Positions 17,994 through 26,618 of a stretch of DNA of 64,000 nucleotides are shown piece by piece; position 1 is the first letter of the stretch, and each line of letters starts with the position of its first letter. The DNA is from Bin94 sp965215535 (GTDB taxonomy: Bacteria > Gemmatimonadota > Gemmatimonadetes > Longimicrobiales > Gaopeijiaceae): contig OZ244063.1 of the NCBI GenBank assembly GCA_965215535.1, positions 2,480,001-2,544,000 on the forward strand. Direction: 5' to 3'. A model generated the notes under the pieces. The model was given only the letters and a program-made list of their open reading frames with translations, was not told the DNA's origin and ran no database searches. The position numbers and the translations under genes were made by a program.

Positions 17994-19185
17994 ATGAAAT
18001 GCCGGAACCGGTCCCCGATTTTGCGGGTGTGGAGCGGTCCGGTCCTGATCGCGTGCACACTCTGGGGGCTGGTGGCGTGCCAACGGGAAGTCGCGGATTC
18101 TCCCGCAGCGGAGGCCTCAGGGGTGGGTCTTCCTGTTGCCGAAAGCGACGACGGTTTCGGACGATCCGCCGACTCCGAGGGTGAATCGGACCACTCGGAT
18201 CTGCCTGCAGGCGCCCGGCTTCATCCCGGAATCCTCTCTGTTGCCGATGCCGCGCCGTTGGGCGACACCTGGTTCATTCTGGATCAACTGGGGTACAGAG
18301 TGTACAGGGTCGGGCCGGATGGCGAGCTGATGGGCGAATTCGGAAGGCAGGGCGAGGGTCCGGGCGAGCTGATTTTTCCCGAAGCGCTGGCGGTGCATGG
18401 CGATACCATTGTCGTGGCCGATCAGGGCGTGTTGCGCCTCTACAATCCTGAAGGAGATCACATCGCCGATCGCAATCTGGACGTTCGCGGTTGTGCGACA
18501 TCGATCCCGACGGTGCTGGACATTGCCTCGGCGAAGACCGGAATTCTGGCGCTGCTCCACTGCACGGGAGGGAATGTCGAGTCGCTTGTGTGGCTGATGG
18601 CAGAAGATGGACGTTCACGGATTGTGATGCGCAGCCACCCGGAATCACAGGGCGAGGTTGTCTTCGATTTCAATTCGGTTCCGGTTCTGGCCTCCCACCC
18701 GCAAGGCTTTATCTTCGGCAATGCGCGCGACGAATGCCTGGGGGTTCATACCCTCGATGGCCTCCTGCTGGAATCCGTATGTCATGAATGGATTGACCGG
18801 CCGGCGTTGCCGGTCGCAGCCGCCCGGAAATATGCAGAGGCGGCCGAAGACGCCAGACAGCTTGCGCAGAGTCGGGGGCTTGCGGGTCGTTGTCCTGGAT
18901 CTTGAGGGCGTCTGGCCCTTCCGACGCATCTTTGTCACAACGTCCGGTTCATTGGCGTATGTCTCGCCGGTGATCGGGGCAGATGGCGCAGAGTCCGCTC
19001 GCCTTGTAACCCCGACCGCCATTGCCATGGAAGATTGTGCAGATATGCCGGACGCATCGGATTTTTTTGTTTCGGAGAGAGAAATTCTGGCCGTCCGTGA
19101 CGAACCCGACGGAACGCGCATCGCCAACTGTCGCTGGTATCCTGTAGGCCACTCCGGCGACAGCGGGAAAGACATGAGCCGGTGA
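17994..19185 (+). pseudogene. 6-bladed beta-propeller lipoprotein, frameshifted
   Basis: It starts at ATG 17994 with AGGTTCAGG upstream. A lipoprotein signal ends at LWGLVAC. NHL/6-bladed propeller blades follow, such as LGYRVYRVGPDGELMGEFGR and EGPGELIFPEALAVHGDTI. The frame stops at 18905, but the natural continuation (GLRVVVLDLEGVWPFRRI to WYPVGH) lies in the next frame up to 19185. Removing one G from the G5 run at 18876-18880 joins them into one protein of about 396 aa. Its stop overlaps the ABC ATPase start. It may be intact in the cell, because the shift has the look of a sequencing indel. Confidence 0.72.
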
Positions 19186-19913
19186 TCGCCAACCTCCATG
19201 TCAGGGAGGTTGTGGCGTCATACCCGACAGTGTTGGGCCGCAGGGTTGCCGTACACAATGCATCGTTTGATGTTCGTCATGGCGAAGTGGCGGCAATTGT
19301 GGGGCCCAATGGAGCGGGCAAATCGACGTTGCTTTCGGTGGTCACGGGATTTCACAGGCCCGATCGGGGCATTTGCCTGATCGGCGGAATCGATCCCGTT
19401 CGTTGGCGCCGCAGCCGGGGCATTGCCTGTTTGCCCCAGATTGCAACCTTGCCCGAGGGATGGTCGGTGCGACACTTCCTGGGGCGGGCAGCCGATCTGT
19501 CCTGTCCGCCTGCAGAACGCGCCGAAGCCTTGCAGAGGGCGATCGAGCGCGCAGCTCTGGAAGCTGAAACGCTACAGGCCATCGGGAGCGCATGCTCTCC
19601 CGGCACACGGCGTCGCATTGTCTTTGCAGCCGCCCTGATGGGCGATCCCGCCTTCATTGTTGCCGACGAACCCTTTGCCGGGCTGGATCCGGCGGCGCGT
19701 GTCCGGCTGCGTCATCAGTTGCGCGCTGCGGTGGACGGGGGCGCCACGCTGCTGATCGCCAGTCACGACCTGCGGGCAGTTGCCGAGTTGGCGAACCGGG
19801 TATGGATCATGGCCAGGGGCCAGTTGCGTCCGGCCAGAGGTGCGGAGCGTGGCAACGGAGTGCGTGCTTCCGATCTGGAAGAGGAGTTGCTTGCCGAAAG
19901 ACTGTCCTCATGA
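19182..19913 (+). CDS. ABC transporter ATP-binding protein
   Basis: The 243-aa ATPase has Walker A GPNGAGKSTLLS, Walker B FIVADEPFAGLD and a switch His in IASHDL. The signature motif is degenerate (SPGTRRRI in place of LSGGQ). The start is GTG overlapping the stop of the propeller gene. The next gene is its membrane partner. The substrate is unknown; the arrangement with a propeller lipoprotein suggests export or envelope maintenance, which is inference. Confidence 0.9.
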   Translation: MIANLHVREVVASYPTVLGRRVAVHNASFDVRHGEVAAIVGPNGAGKSTLLSVVTGFHRPDRGICLIGGIDPVRWRRSRGIACLPQIATLPEGWSVRHFLGRAADLSCPPAERAEALQRAIERAALEAETLQAIGSACSPGTRRRIVFAAALMGDPAFIVADEPFAGLDPAARVRLRHQLRAAVDGGATLLIASHDLRAVAELANRVWIMARGQLRPARGAERGNGVRASDLEEELLAERLSS

Positions 19914-20668
19914 GCGAATCCGAACGGATGGTTCGTCTCTGGACGCGGGTCTGGCTGGTGGTTCGGATGCGCGCCCGATCGCTGACGCTTGCCTTTCTGG
20001 TCGTAGCCATGTTTCTGGTCGTCATGCTGATCGACGGCAGGGGGGAGGCGCTTGTGGAGATCTTCGAAACGGGGGTCCGCCTCTTCACGATTACCCTTCC
20101 GCTCCTGGTGTCCGATGTCTGCCGCGATCTGCGCCGGGGCACGCGCGAACTGTGGCTCCAGAAGCCGATTTCCCCCATTGCCTTTTTTCTGGCGCGCTTC
20201 GGAGAACATCTATTGGCGGTTACCCTGGCGGTGATCGTTCCAATTGTCTGTCTGGGGTTGATTGAAGCTGTCGGAAACCCGGAGTTCTCCGGTGCCGAGC
20301 TTCTGGGCGGAGTGATATCGGCTGGATTATGGTCGTTGCTGATCGTCTCGCTGGGATTTGGCATCTCGGCATGGCTGCCCGGGCGGGAGCGCCTGGCCAC
20401 ACTGCTCGTTCTGGTCCTTTCCTTTGCCGTCCAGATTCGGGTTGTTCTTGATATTGGGAGATCGACAATCCCCCTTGTGCAACCGGAGATTCGCCCCAGC
20501 CAATGGCTTCTATTGCCGATCTGGGCCGTGCCCGATGTGGCCGGCTTTCGCCAGGGCGCGCTCGGCAATCTGCTGTGGGTATTGGGATATTGTGCGATCT
20601 GGATTTTGATCGCGGTGGGTGGAGTTCACCGTGCGACCCGCAGTCCGGTCACTGCGCGTTCGGCATGA
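19910..20668 (+). CDS. ABC-2-type transporter permease
   Basis: The start ATG overlaps the ATPase stop (ATGA). The 252-aa protein has about six hydrophobic segments, for example LTLAFLVVAMFLVVMLI near the N-terminus and LLVLVLSFAVQIRVVL later. No substrate-binding domain is present. It pairs with the ATPase just upstream. Confidence 0.83.
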   Translation: MSESERMVRLWTRVWLVVRMRARSLTLAFLVVAMFLVVMLIDGRGEALVEIFETGVRLFTITLPLLVSDVCRDLRRGTRELWLQKPISPIAFFLARFGEHLLAVTLAVIVPIVCLGLIEAVGNPEFSGAELLGGVISAGLWSLLIVSLGFGISAWLPGRERLATLLVLVLSFAVQIRVVLDIGRSTIPLVQPEIRPSQWLLLPIWAVPDVAGFRQGALGNLLWVLGYCAIWILIAVGGVHRATRSPVTARSA

Positions 20669-20768
20669 ACCCGGGGCGTGTCAGGGTGAATCGGAGGCTT
20701 TCCGGTCGGGCGCCATATGCACAATGCATCGTCATCGGGCAACTCCACAATCCCCCGAGGGTTCGTAC

Positions 20769-22259
20769 TCAACCCTTGGCCCGTTTCCGCTCCGCAACGA
20801 AGAGCGCATCCACCTCCTGGCCGTCGTAGGGTGCCGTGCGGAGCGCCACAATCCAGTATGCCAGAAAGGAAAGCGCGACTGCGGGGAAGACCTGGTGGAC
20901 GCCGGCGCTGAAGGGCAGCCACCGCCAGGCGAGCAGCACGATCAGGCCCGTGGCAAAGGACGCCACCGCCGCCGCTCCATTCCCTCGGCGCCAGTAGAGG
21001 CCCAGAATCAATGCGGGTCCGAAGCAGGCGCCGTAGATTGCGCCCGACAGAGCGGTCAATCCCACAATTCCGTCGGGGGGATTGAGGGAAATGATTGCGG
21101 TAATCAGGGCGAAGATCGCTACGTAGACGCGGGTGGCGGTCAGCATCGAGCGCTCCGACTGCGGCCCGCCCAGCATTCCCACAATGTCGCGCTGCGTGGT
21201 CGAAGCCATGACAAGGAGCACGCTGTCGAGCGAAGACATTGCCGCGGCCACCATCGCAAGCAGCAGAAAGGCGCTGGCCCAGAAGGGAAAGACCCCTTCG
21301 GCTGCGAGAAGCTGCGGAACCACCAGATCGGTGTCGGTCAGACCGCCGCCCACGACATTGCGCGCATACAGTCCCACGGGAATCAGCAGGGTGTAGACCA
21401 CAACGAATGCCAGCGTCGAGACCCAGACCCCGCGCCGGATTGCGGCCCGGTTTTCGAGGGCGTAAAAGCGCGAAAGCTGGCGCGGCTCGACGGCAAACTT
21501 TACCGTTCCGGCAAAGATCACTCCGAGCGCGAAGGGAACCGAAACGCCACCGCCCCAGCGCAGCAACGGTTCGGTCAGCGGATCGGCGGCCAACTCCCGG
21601 TACGATCCCAATCCCCCGGCCGCCAGCACCGTTCCCCCGAAGAGCAGCATGGCCGCGACCGCCATCACAAGACCCTGCACGGCATCGGTCTTGACAACCG
21701 AGATGAATCCCCCGACAACCGTATAGATCATCACAATAAAGAAGACCACAATAATTGCGGTCCGGTAGGGAATCTCCAGAAATACCTCAAGGAGGTTGCC
21801 GATTCCCTTGAAGACCGCCGTCATATAGAAGAATGACGCGAAGAGGACGATGAGCGCGGCCAGAACGCGCGCCGCCGGACTGCCGAAGCGGAAGCCGATG
21901 AAGTCCGGAATCGTGAGCGAGCCCAGCGATTCGGTAAAGCTCCGCAGCCGCGGCGCGACTCCCACCCAGGCGAAGAGCGACAATCCCACCACAAAGGGAA
22001 CCAGCAGAAACCAGGTGATTCCCCATTCGTAGGCCTGCCCCGAAAATCCCACAAAGGAGTTGGTGCTGGAATAGGTGGCAAAGAACGAAAGCCCGATCGC
22101 CACCGGCCCCATGGCCCGTCCGCCGACGAAATAATCGGTGACGCCACGGGTTTTGCGATTGCCCGACCATGCGTGCCAGGCCAGGAGCAGGGTGTAGAGA
22201 AGCAGAAGAAGGTGAACGAACCAGTAGCTGCGCAGGTTGTCCAGAATGGCCTGAATCAA
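20769..22259 (-). CDS. sodium:solute symporter (SSS family)
   Basis: The 496-aa integral membrane protein has about 13 hydrophobic segments. SSS-family features include YFVGGRAMGPVAIGLSFFATYSS near the N-terminus, VYTVVGGF-type segments, and AAAMSSLDSVLLVMAS, which holds the sodium-binding Ser residues. It probably imports an organic acid, amino acid or vitamin with Na+. It lies 73 bp downstream of the acyl-CoA synthetase on the same strand, so substrate import and activation may be linked. Confidence 0.88.
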   Translation of the reverse strand: MIQAILDNLRSYWFVHLLLLLYTLLLAWHAWSGNRKTRGVTDYFVGGRAMGPVAIGLSFFATYSSTNSFVGFSGQAYEWGITWFLLVPFVVGLSLFAWVGVAPRLRSFTESLGSLTIPDFIGFRFGSPAARVLAALIVLFASFFYMTAVFKGIGNLLEVFLEIPYRTAIIVVFFIVMIYTVVGGFISVVKTDAVQGLVMAVAAMLLFGGTVLAAGGLGSYRELAADPLTEPLLRWGGGVSVPFALGVIFAGTVKFAVEPRQLSRFYALENRAAIRRGVWVSTLAFVVVYTLLIPVGLYARNVVGGGLTDTDLVVPQLLAAEGVFPFWASAFLLLAMVAAAMSSLDSVLLVMASTTQRDIVGMLGGPQSERSMLTATRVYVAIFALITAIISLNPPDGIVGLTALSGAIYGACFGPALILGLYWRRGNGAAAVASFATGLIVLLAWRWLPFSAGVHQVFPAVALSFLAYWIVALRTAPYDGQEVDALFVAERKRAKG

Positions 22260-22332
22260 GGGGACTTGCCTGGGTGGAGGTTGAGGGAATGGAGGGTGGA
22301 TGGGTTGCGAGGCGACAATTTCTGCCTGTGCA

Positions 22333-23946
22333 TCAGGGATCGGAATCTCTCAAGATGCGCGCGATCTGCGGTTTTTGCACCTTGCCCATCGCATTGCGGG
22401 GGAGCGCGGCGACGACGAGAAAGCGATGCGGAACCTTGTAGGGCGCCAGACGTTCCTTTCCCCAGGCGCGCAGCGCGTCCGTGTCGGGAAGGAGGGTGGA
22501 AGGCCGCTTCCGGTCCGGTCCGACAGAGGCGGCTTCGGATGTGGCGGGACTGTGCGGCGGCAGAGCGTCCGGAGCCGGAACCCACGCGGCGCGCAACTCC
22601 TCGCCCCACTCCGGGTGCGGAACTCCCACCACGGCCAGATCGGCGATCGCGGGATGGGTGCGGTAGAGCTCCTCGATCTCCAGTGCAGAAACCTTGTACC
22701 CGCCGGTCTTGACGATATCCACACTGCTCCGCCCCAGAATGCGCACCGCGCCGCCCACGCCCGGGGTGGCTTCGTCGCCGGTTCGAAACCAGCCGTCGCG
22801 AAAGGCCGCCGCCGTCTCTTCGGGCCGCCGCCAGTATTCGCGAAAGACCTGGGGTCCGCGCACCTCGATCTGCCCCGTTTCGCCTGCCGGAACCGGTCGG
22901 CCATCCTCGTGCACAATGCGCAGCTCGACCCCGGGAAGCGGCGTGCCCACATGTCCTGGCCGCCGTTCGCCCCGGAGAGGGTTCGAGAGCGCCATTCCGA
23001 TCTCGGTCATGCCATAGCGCTCCAGAAGGGTGTGTCCGGTGATCTCGCGCCAGCGCTCCAGGGTGGCGACCGGAAGCGCCGCCGATCCCGAAACCATCAG
23101 CCGCAGCTCTGCCGCCCCGCGCGACCACTCCCTCTGCACAGGGGGGGGCGCGTCTTCCCAGGCCCGGATCAGTCGCCGGTAGAGTGTGGGAACCGACATG
23201 AAGAGGGTAATTCCACCCTTGGCAAGGCGTTCCCAGATGGCCTGGGGCCGGGTTGGGCCGAACTCGCAGCGTGCCCCCGACCAGAGTGCGCACGCCAGGG
23301 CATTGACGACGCCGTGAATGTGGTGGAGGGGAAGGGTGTGGAGGATGCGGTCGCTCTCCCGCCACTCCCAGGCGGTGACCAGGGCGGCAATCTGCGCGAC
23401 CAGGTTGCGGTGGGTGGTCAGCACTCCCTTGGGGCGACCGGTGGTGCCGCTGGTGTAGATCATCAGCGCCGGGTCGTCGAGGCGCACTTCCGGAGGCGAG
23501 GCGGGGAACGCTTCCGGCCCGGCCAGTCGCGCGACCACCTCGATGCCGCGTGCGGTGGCGGCCGTGGCGAGATCCGGTCCCTGCGCAAGCGAGGAATCGA
23601 TCACGACCACGCGGGGGCGGGCGTCGTCCAGGATGTACTCCAGCTCCCGCAGTGGGTGCGAGAGGGCCAGCGGCACCGCGATCCCGCCCGCAGTCCACGC
23701 GCCGATCTGCACCGCCACATGGGTGCGCCCCGGTGGAAGCAGGAAGGCGATTCGCGCCCCGGCGAGGTGGGTGGTGGGATCGTGGATGCCTGAAACGGGG
23801 CCGGTTGTGCCTGCCGGGCTGTGGTTGGCGAGAGCTGCCGTTGCCAGTGTCGCCTGCCACCGCGACGCCAGCCGGGCGAGTGCGCCGAAGCTGCATTCGC
23901 CCCGGGAATCGACCAGCGCGGTGCGGTGGGCCACGGCGGGTCGCAA
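22333..23946 (-). CDS. AMP-forming acyl-CoA synthetase, malonyl-CoA synthetase (MatB/ACSF3) type
   Basis: ANL-superfamily ligase of 537 aa. The P-loop is MIYTSGTTGRPKGV. The segment ERYGMTEIGMALSNPLRGER resembles MatB/ACSF3 enzymes that activate malonate or methylmalonate. The hinge GRSSVDIVKTGGYKVSALEI and a C-terminal catalytic Lys region (RNAMGKVQK) are present. The start is uncertain. TTG 23946 is the first candidate start seen in this frame, and the upstream frame still looks coding-like (PDPLPTTPLARRI). The exact dicarboxylate is not proven. Confidence 0.85.
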   Translation of the reverse strand: MRPAVAHRTALVDSRGECSFGALARLASRWQATLATAALANHSPAGTTGPVSGIHDPTTHLAGARIAFLLPPGRTHVAVQIGAWTAGGIAVPLALSHPLRELEYILDDARPRVVVIDSSLAQGPDLATAATARGIEVVARLAGPEAFPASPPEVRLDDPALMIYTSGTTGRPKGVLTTHRNLVAQIAALVTAWEWRESDRILHTLPLHHIHGVVNALACALWSGARCEFGPTRPQAIWERLAKGGITLFMSVPTLYRRLIRAWEDAPPPVQREWSRGAAELRLMVSGSAALPVATLERWREITGHTLLERYGMTEIGMALSNPLRGERRPGHVGTPLPGVELRIVHEDGRPVPAGETGQIEVRGPQVFREYWRRPEETAAAFRDGWFRTGDEATPGVGGAVRILGRSSVDIVKTGGYKVSALEIEELYRTHPAIADLAVVGVPHPEWGEELRAAWVPAPDALPPHSPATSEAASVGPDRKRPSTLLPDTDALRAWGKERLAPYKVPHRFLVVAALPRNAMGKVQKPQIARILRDSDP

Positions 23947-24176
23947 GATGCGGCGGGCCAGGGGGGTGGTGGGCAGCGGATCGGGGATAATGTGTCGGCC
24001 CTGGGTCCTGGGGTGTGTGTGCTGGATACCTGTGCATGCAAATGATGATCGCCGGGGAGGGCGAAGTCCAGCCGGCGGTCGGGCAGTCCGTGGAATGGCC
24101 GGGTGCTTCGGTGTCTTGACGAACGATCGGTCTCTGCGTCAGACTCCATTTCGCCTCCGAAAACGAAAGGATTCCC

Positions 24177-24440
24177 ATGAGTCTGATTGGCCTGATTGCC
24201 CTTGTGATGGGGTATCTGGTTCTGCGCCTGCTCCGGCAGAGGACGGCCGGCGTGCTCTATGCGCGGATTGCCAGGCTGGAGGGCCGCCTGGACGAGCTGT
24301 CGGCCGGGACACCCGGGAATGCCGGACGGGAAAGCGCCCTTGCAGATGAGGTCGAGCGCCTGGAGGAGCGGGTCGATTTCCTGGAGCAGCTTCTCTCGGA
24401 ACGCCCTGCGCCAGGTCGTTTGCCCCCTGCCGGGGAGTAG
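24177..24440 (+). CDS. small membrane-anchored coiled-coil protein
   Basis: The 87-aa product has one N-terminal membrane segment (LIGLIALVMGYLVLRLL) and a Glu/Leu heptad helix (ADEVERLEERVDFLEQLL). The layout resembles PspB-like proteins, but similarity in sequence is too slight to name it. AAAGGATT lies before the ATG. It stands alone, divergent from the synthetase. Confidence 0.65.
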   Translation: MSLIGLIALVMGYLVLRLLRQRTAGVLYARIARLEGRLDELSAGTPGNAGRESALADEVERLEERVDFLEQLLSERPAPGRLPPAGE

Positions 24441-24482
24441 GGAGACGCAGCCGACGGTCGGGGCTTCGCTGCGCAGGTCTCC
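24441..24482 (+). terminator. hairpin after small coiled-coil gene
   Basis: GGAGACGCAGC pairs with GCTGC and GTCTCC across a 42-nt hairpin that begins right after the stop codon. There is no U-tract, so it may be only part of a terminator or act on both convergent genes. Confidence 0.4.
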
Positions 24483-24586
24483 CGGAATCTCGAAAGTTCA
24501 GAACCACTCCGCGCCCACGACCCGGGATTTGCGAACTCGCCGTCCCGCACTGTGCCCGAATGCCGCCCGGTGTCTGTTCACGCCGA

Positions 24587-26269
24587 TTACGACTCTGCGG
24601 ATCCTCCCGGCACCCGGATTCGTTCGACCAGTTCGCGCACACTGGCCGGTGGGGAAGGGGTAAAGCGCGATACCGTGAACGCAACCGCAAAGTTCAGCAG
24701 CATTCCCACTGTGCCGATTCCCTCGGGCGAGATGCCGAACCACCAGTTTTCGGGGGTGTCGGCCGCCGGATTCCAGAAGCGGAAGTAGAAGATATAGGCT
24801 GCGGTCAGGGTGATCCCCGAGATCATGCCGGCTACCGCGCCCTCGCGGTTCATGCTGCGGGTGAAGGTGCCCAGAATGATTGCCGGAAAGAAGGACGAGG
24901 CGGCGAGGCCGAAGGCGAAGGCTACAGTCTGGGCCACGAAGGCCGGCGGATAGATTCCCAGGAGGGCCGCGACGCCCACCGCCGCCGTTGCGCTCAATCG
25001 CGCCGCAATCAGCTCGCCCCGCGGCGAGATATCGGGCCGGAGGGTGCGCTTGAGCAAGTCGTGACTGATTGCCGACGAGATGACCAGAAGGAGTCCCGCC
25101 GCCGTCGAGAGCGCCGCCGCCAGTCCCCCCGCGACCACCAGCCCCGTAACCCAGTTCGGTAACTGCGCGATTTCGGGGTTGGCCAGAACCATGATGTCGC
25201 GGTCGATCGTGAGCTCGTTGGTTGCAGGGTCGCCCACGTACTGGATCAGGCCGTCGTTGTTGCGGTCCTCGAAGCTGATCAGGCCGGTGTCTTCCCACTT
25301 GCTGAACCAGTCCGGCATCTCGGCATAGGGCTGACCCGCCACCGTATCGAGAAGATTGACCCGGGCAAAGACCGCCACCGCCGGCGCCGTGGTGTAGAGG
25401 ATGGCAATGAAGAGGAGCGCCCAGCCGGCCGATGAGCGCGCATCGCGCACCCGGGGCACTGTGTAGAAGCGGATAATGACATGGGGAAGCCCCGCCGTGC
25501 CGACCATGAGCGCCGCCGTAATGAAGAAGACGTCAATTGTCGAGCGGGTGCCGTCGGTATAGGGAGCGAAGCCGAGCTCGCGGTGCAGTCCATCCAGCTT
25601 GTCCAGCAGGTAGAGACCGGTTTCGGGATCGGCGCCTCCGAATCCCAGTTGTGGAATGGCGGTTCCCGAGAGCATCACCGCCAGAAAGATCGCCGGCACC
25701 ATATAGGCAAAGATCAGAACGCAATATTGTGCTACCTGCGTATAGGTAATCCCCTTCATTCCCCCCAGCACGGCATAGAAGAGCACAACTCCCATGCCGA
25801 TCAGCACGCCGGTGCCGACCTCCACCTCCAGAAAGCGGCTGAAGACGATTCCCACACCGCGCATCTGGCCGCTTACATAGGTGAAGGACACAAAAATTGC
25901 GCACGCCACCGCCACAACCCGCGCCAGTTGCGAAGCATAGCGCTCGCCTACGAAGTCGGGCACCGTGTAGGCCCCGAAGCGGCGCAGATAGGGCGCCAGG
26001 AGCATGGCCAGGAGCACATAGCCGCCGGTCCATCCCATCAGATAGACCGAACCGTCGTAGCCCATGAAGGAGATCAGCCCGGCCATCGAGATAAAGGACG
26101 CCGCCGACATCCAGTCCGCAGCGGTGGCCATGCCATTGGCGAGGGGCGAGACTCCGGCTCCCGCCACATAGAATTCGCGCGTGGAGCCTGCGCGCGACCG
26201 GATTGCAATGCCGATATAGAGGGCAAAGGAGAGCCCCGCCATCAGAAAAGTCCAGAAGCGCAGATCCAT
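24587..26269 (-). CDS. sodium:solute symporter, acetate/carboxylate permease (ActP-like), large subunit
   Basis: The 560-aa membrane protein has about 13 segments. SSS features include REFYVAGAGVSPLANGMATA at the N-terminus, SGQMRGVGIVFSRFLEV, and AAALSTAAGLLLVISSAISHD. A soluble loop around residues 300-370 separates membrane helices, as in the VC_2705 group that pairs with a DUF4212 subunit. The small subunit gene lies just upstream. The cargo is likely acetate, lactate or a similar acid. Confidence 0.88.
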   Translation of the reverse strand: MDLRFWTFLMAGLSFALYIGIAIRSRAGSTREFYVAGAGVSPLANGMATAADWMSAASFISMAGLISFMGYDGSVYLMGWTGGYVLLAMLLAPYLRRFGAYTVPDFVGERYASQLARVVAVACAIFVSFTYVSGQMRGVGIVFSRFLEVEVGTGVLIGMGVVLFYAVLGGMKGITYTQVAQYCVLIFAYMVPAIFLAVMLSGTAIPQLGFGGADPETGLYLLDKLDGLHRELGFAPYTDGTRSTIDVFFITAALMVGTAGLPHVIIRFYTVPRVRDARSSAGWALLFIAILYTTAPAVAVFARVNLLDTVAGQPYAEMPDWFSKWEDTGLISFEDRNNDGLIQYVGDPATNELTIDRDIMVLANPEIAQLPNWVTGLVVAGGLAAALSTAAGLLLVISSAISHDLLKRTLRPDISPRGELIAARLSATAAVGVAALLGIYPPAFVAQTVAFAFGLAASSFFPAIILGTFTRSMNREGAVAGMISGITLTAAYIFYFRFWNPAADTPENWWFGISPEGIGTVGMLLNFAVAFTVSRFTPSPPASVRELVERIRVPGGSAES

Positions 26270-26349
26270 TCCTGCTCAGCCTGTCCGGCCGACCCGCAGA
26301 GACGCAACAGCTGGCATGTCGGCGCGTGCGGTCGAATCCGCCGGGGTCG

Positions 26350-26607
26350 TCATTCCTCGGCCACTCCGAATGCGCGATCAAGCCGATTCATCAGCCAGGC
26401 ATAGACAAAGATCAACACCACGAAGACAAGGATTGAGCCCTGCTGTGCGAACCAGAAGCCGAGCTTGAATCCGGTGCCGGGAATGCGAATTGCGTTGAGC
26501 GCGTCGGCAAGGACGATCCCGAAGCCGTACGAACTGATAAACCAGATCGCAAGAAGAACGCCAACGTAGCGCAGATTGCGAGCCCAGTAGGCGGAGGCAT
26601 TGGTCAT
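26350..26607 (-). CDS. DUF4212 small subunit of sodium:solute symporter
   Basis: The 85-aa protein begins MTNASAYWARNLRYVGVLLA and has two membrane helices (IWFISSYGFGIVLADALNAI and SILVFVVLIFVYAWLMNRLD). It matches the DUF4212 family, always found before an SSS transporter. It ends 80 bp before the large subunit, and its start lies 11 bp downstream of the fhs stop. Confidence 0.88.
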   Translation of the reverse strand: MTNASAYWARNLRYVGVLLAIWFISSYGFGIVLADALNAIRIPGTGFKLGFWFAQQGSILVFVVLIFVYAWLMNRLDRAFGVAEE

Positions 26608-26618
26608 CGGTGGTGGGG

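Noticed and set aside
22256..24178. 640-aa minus-strand frame over the acyl-CoA synthetase
   Set aside because: His/Pro/Arg-rich shadow of the synthetase in another frame.
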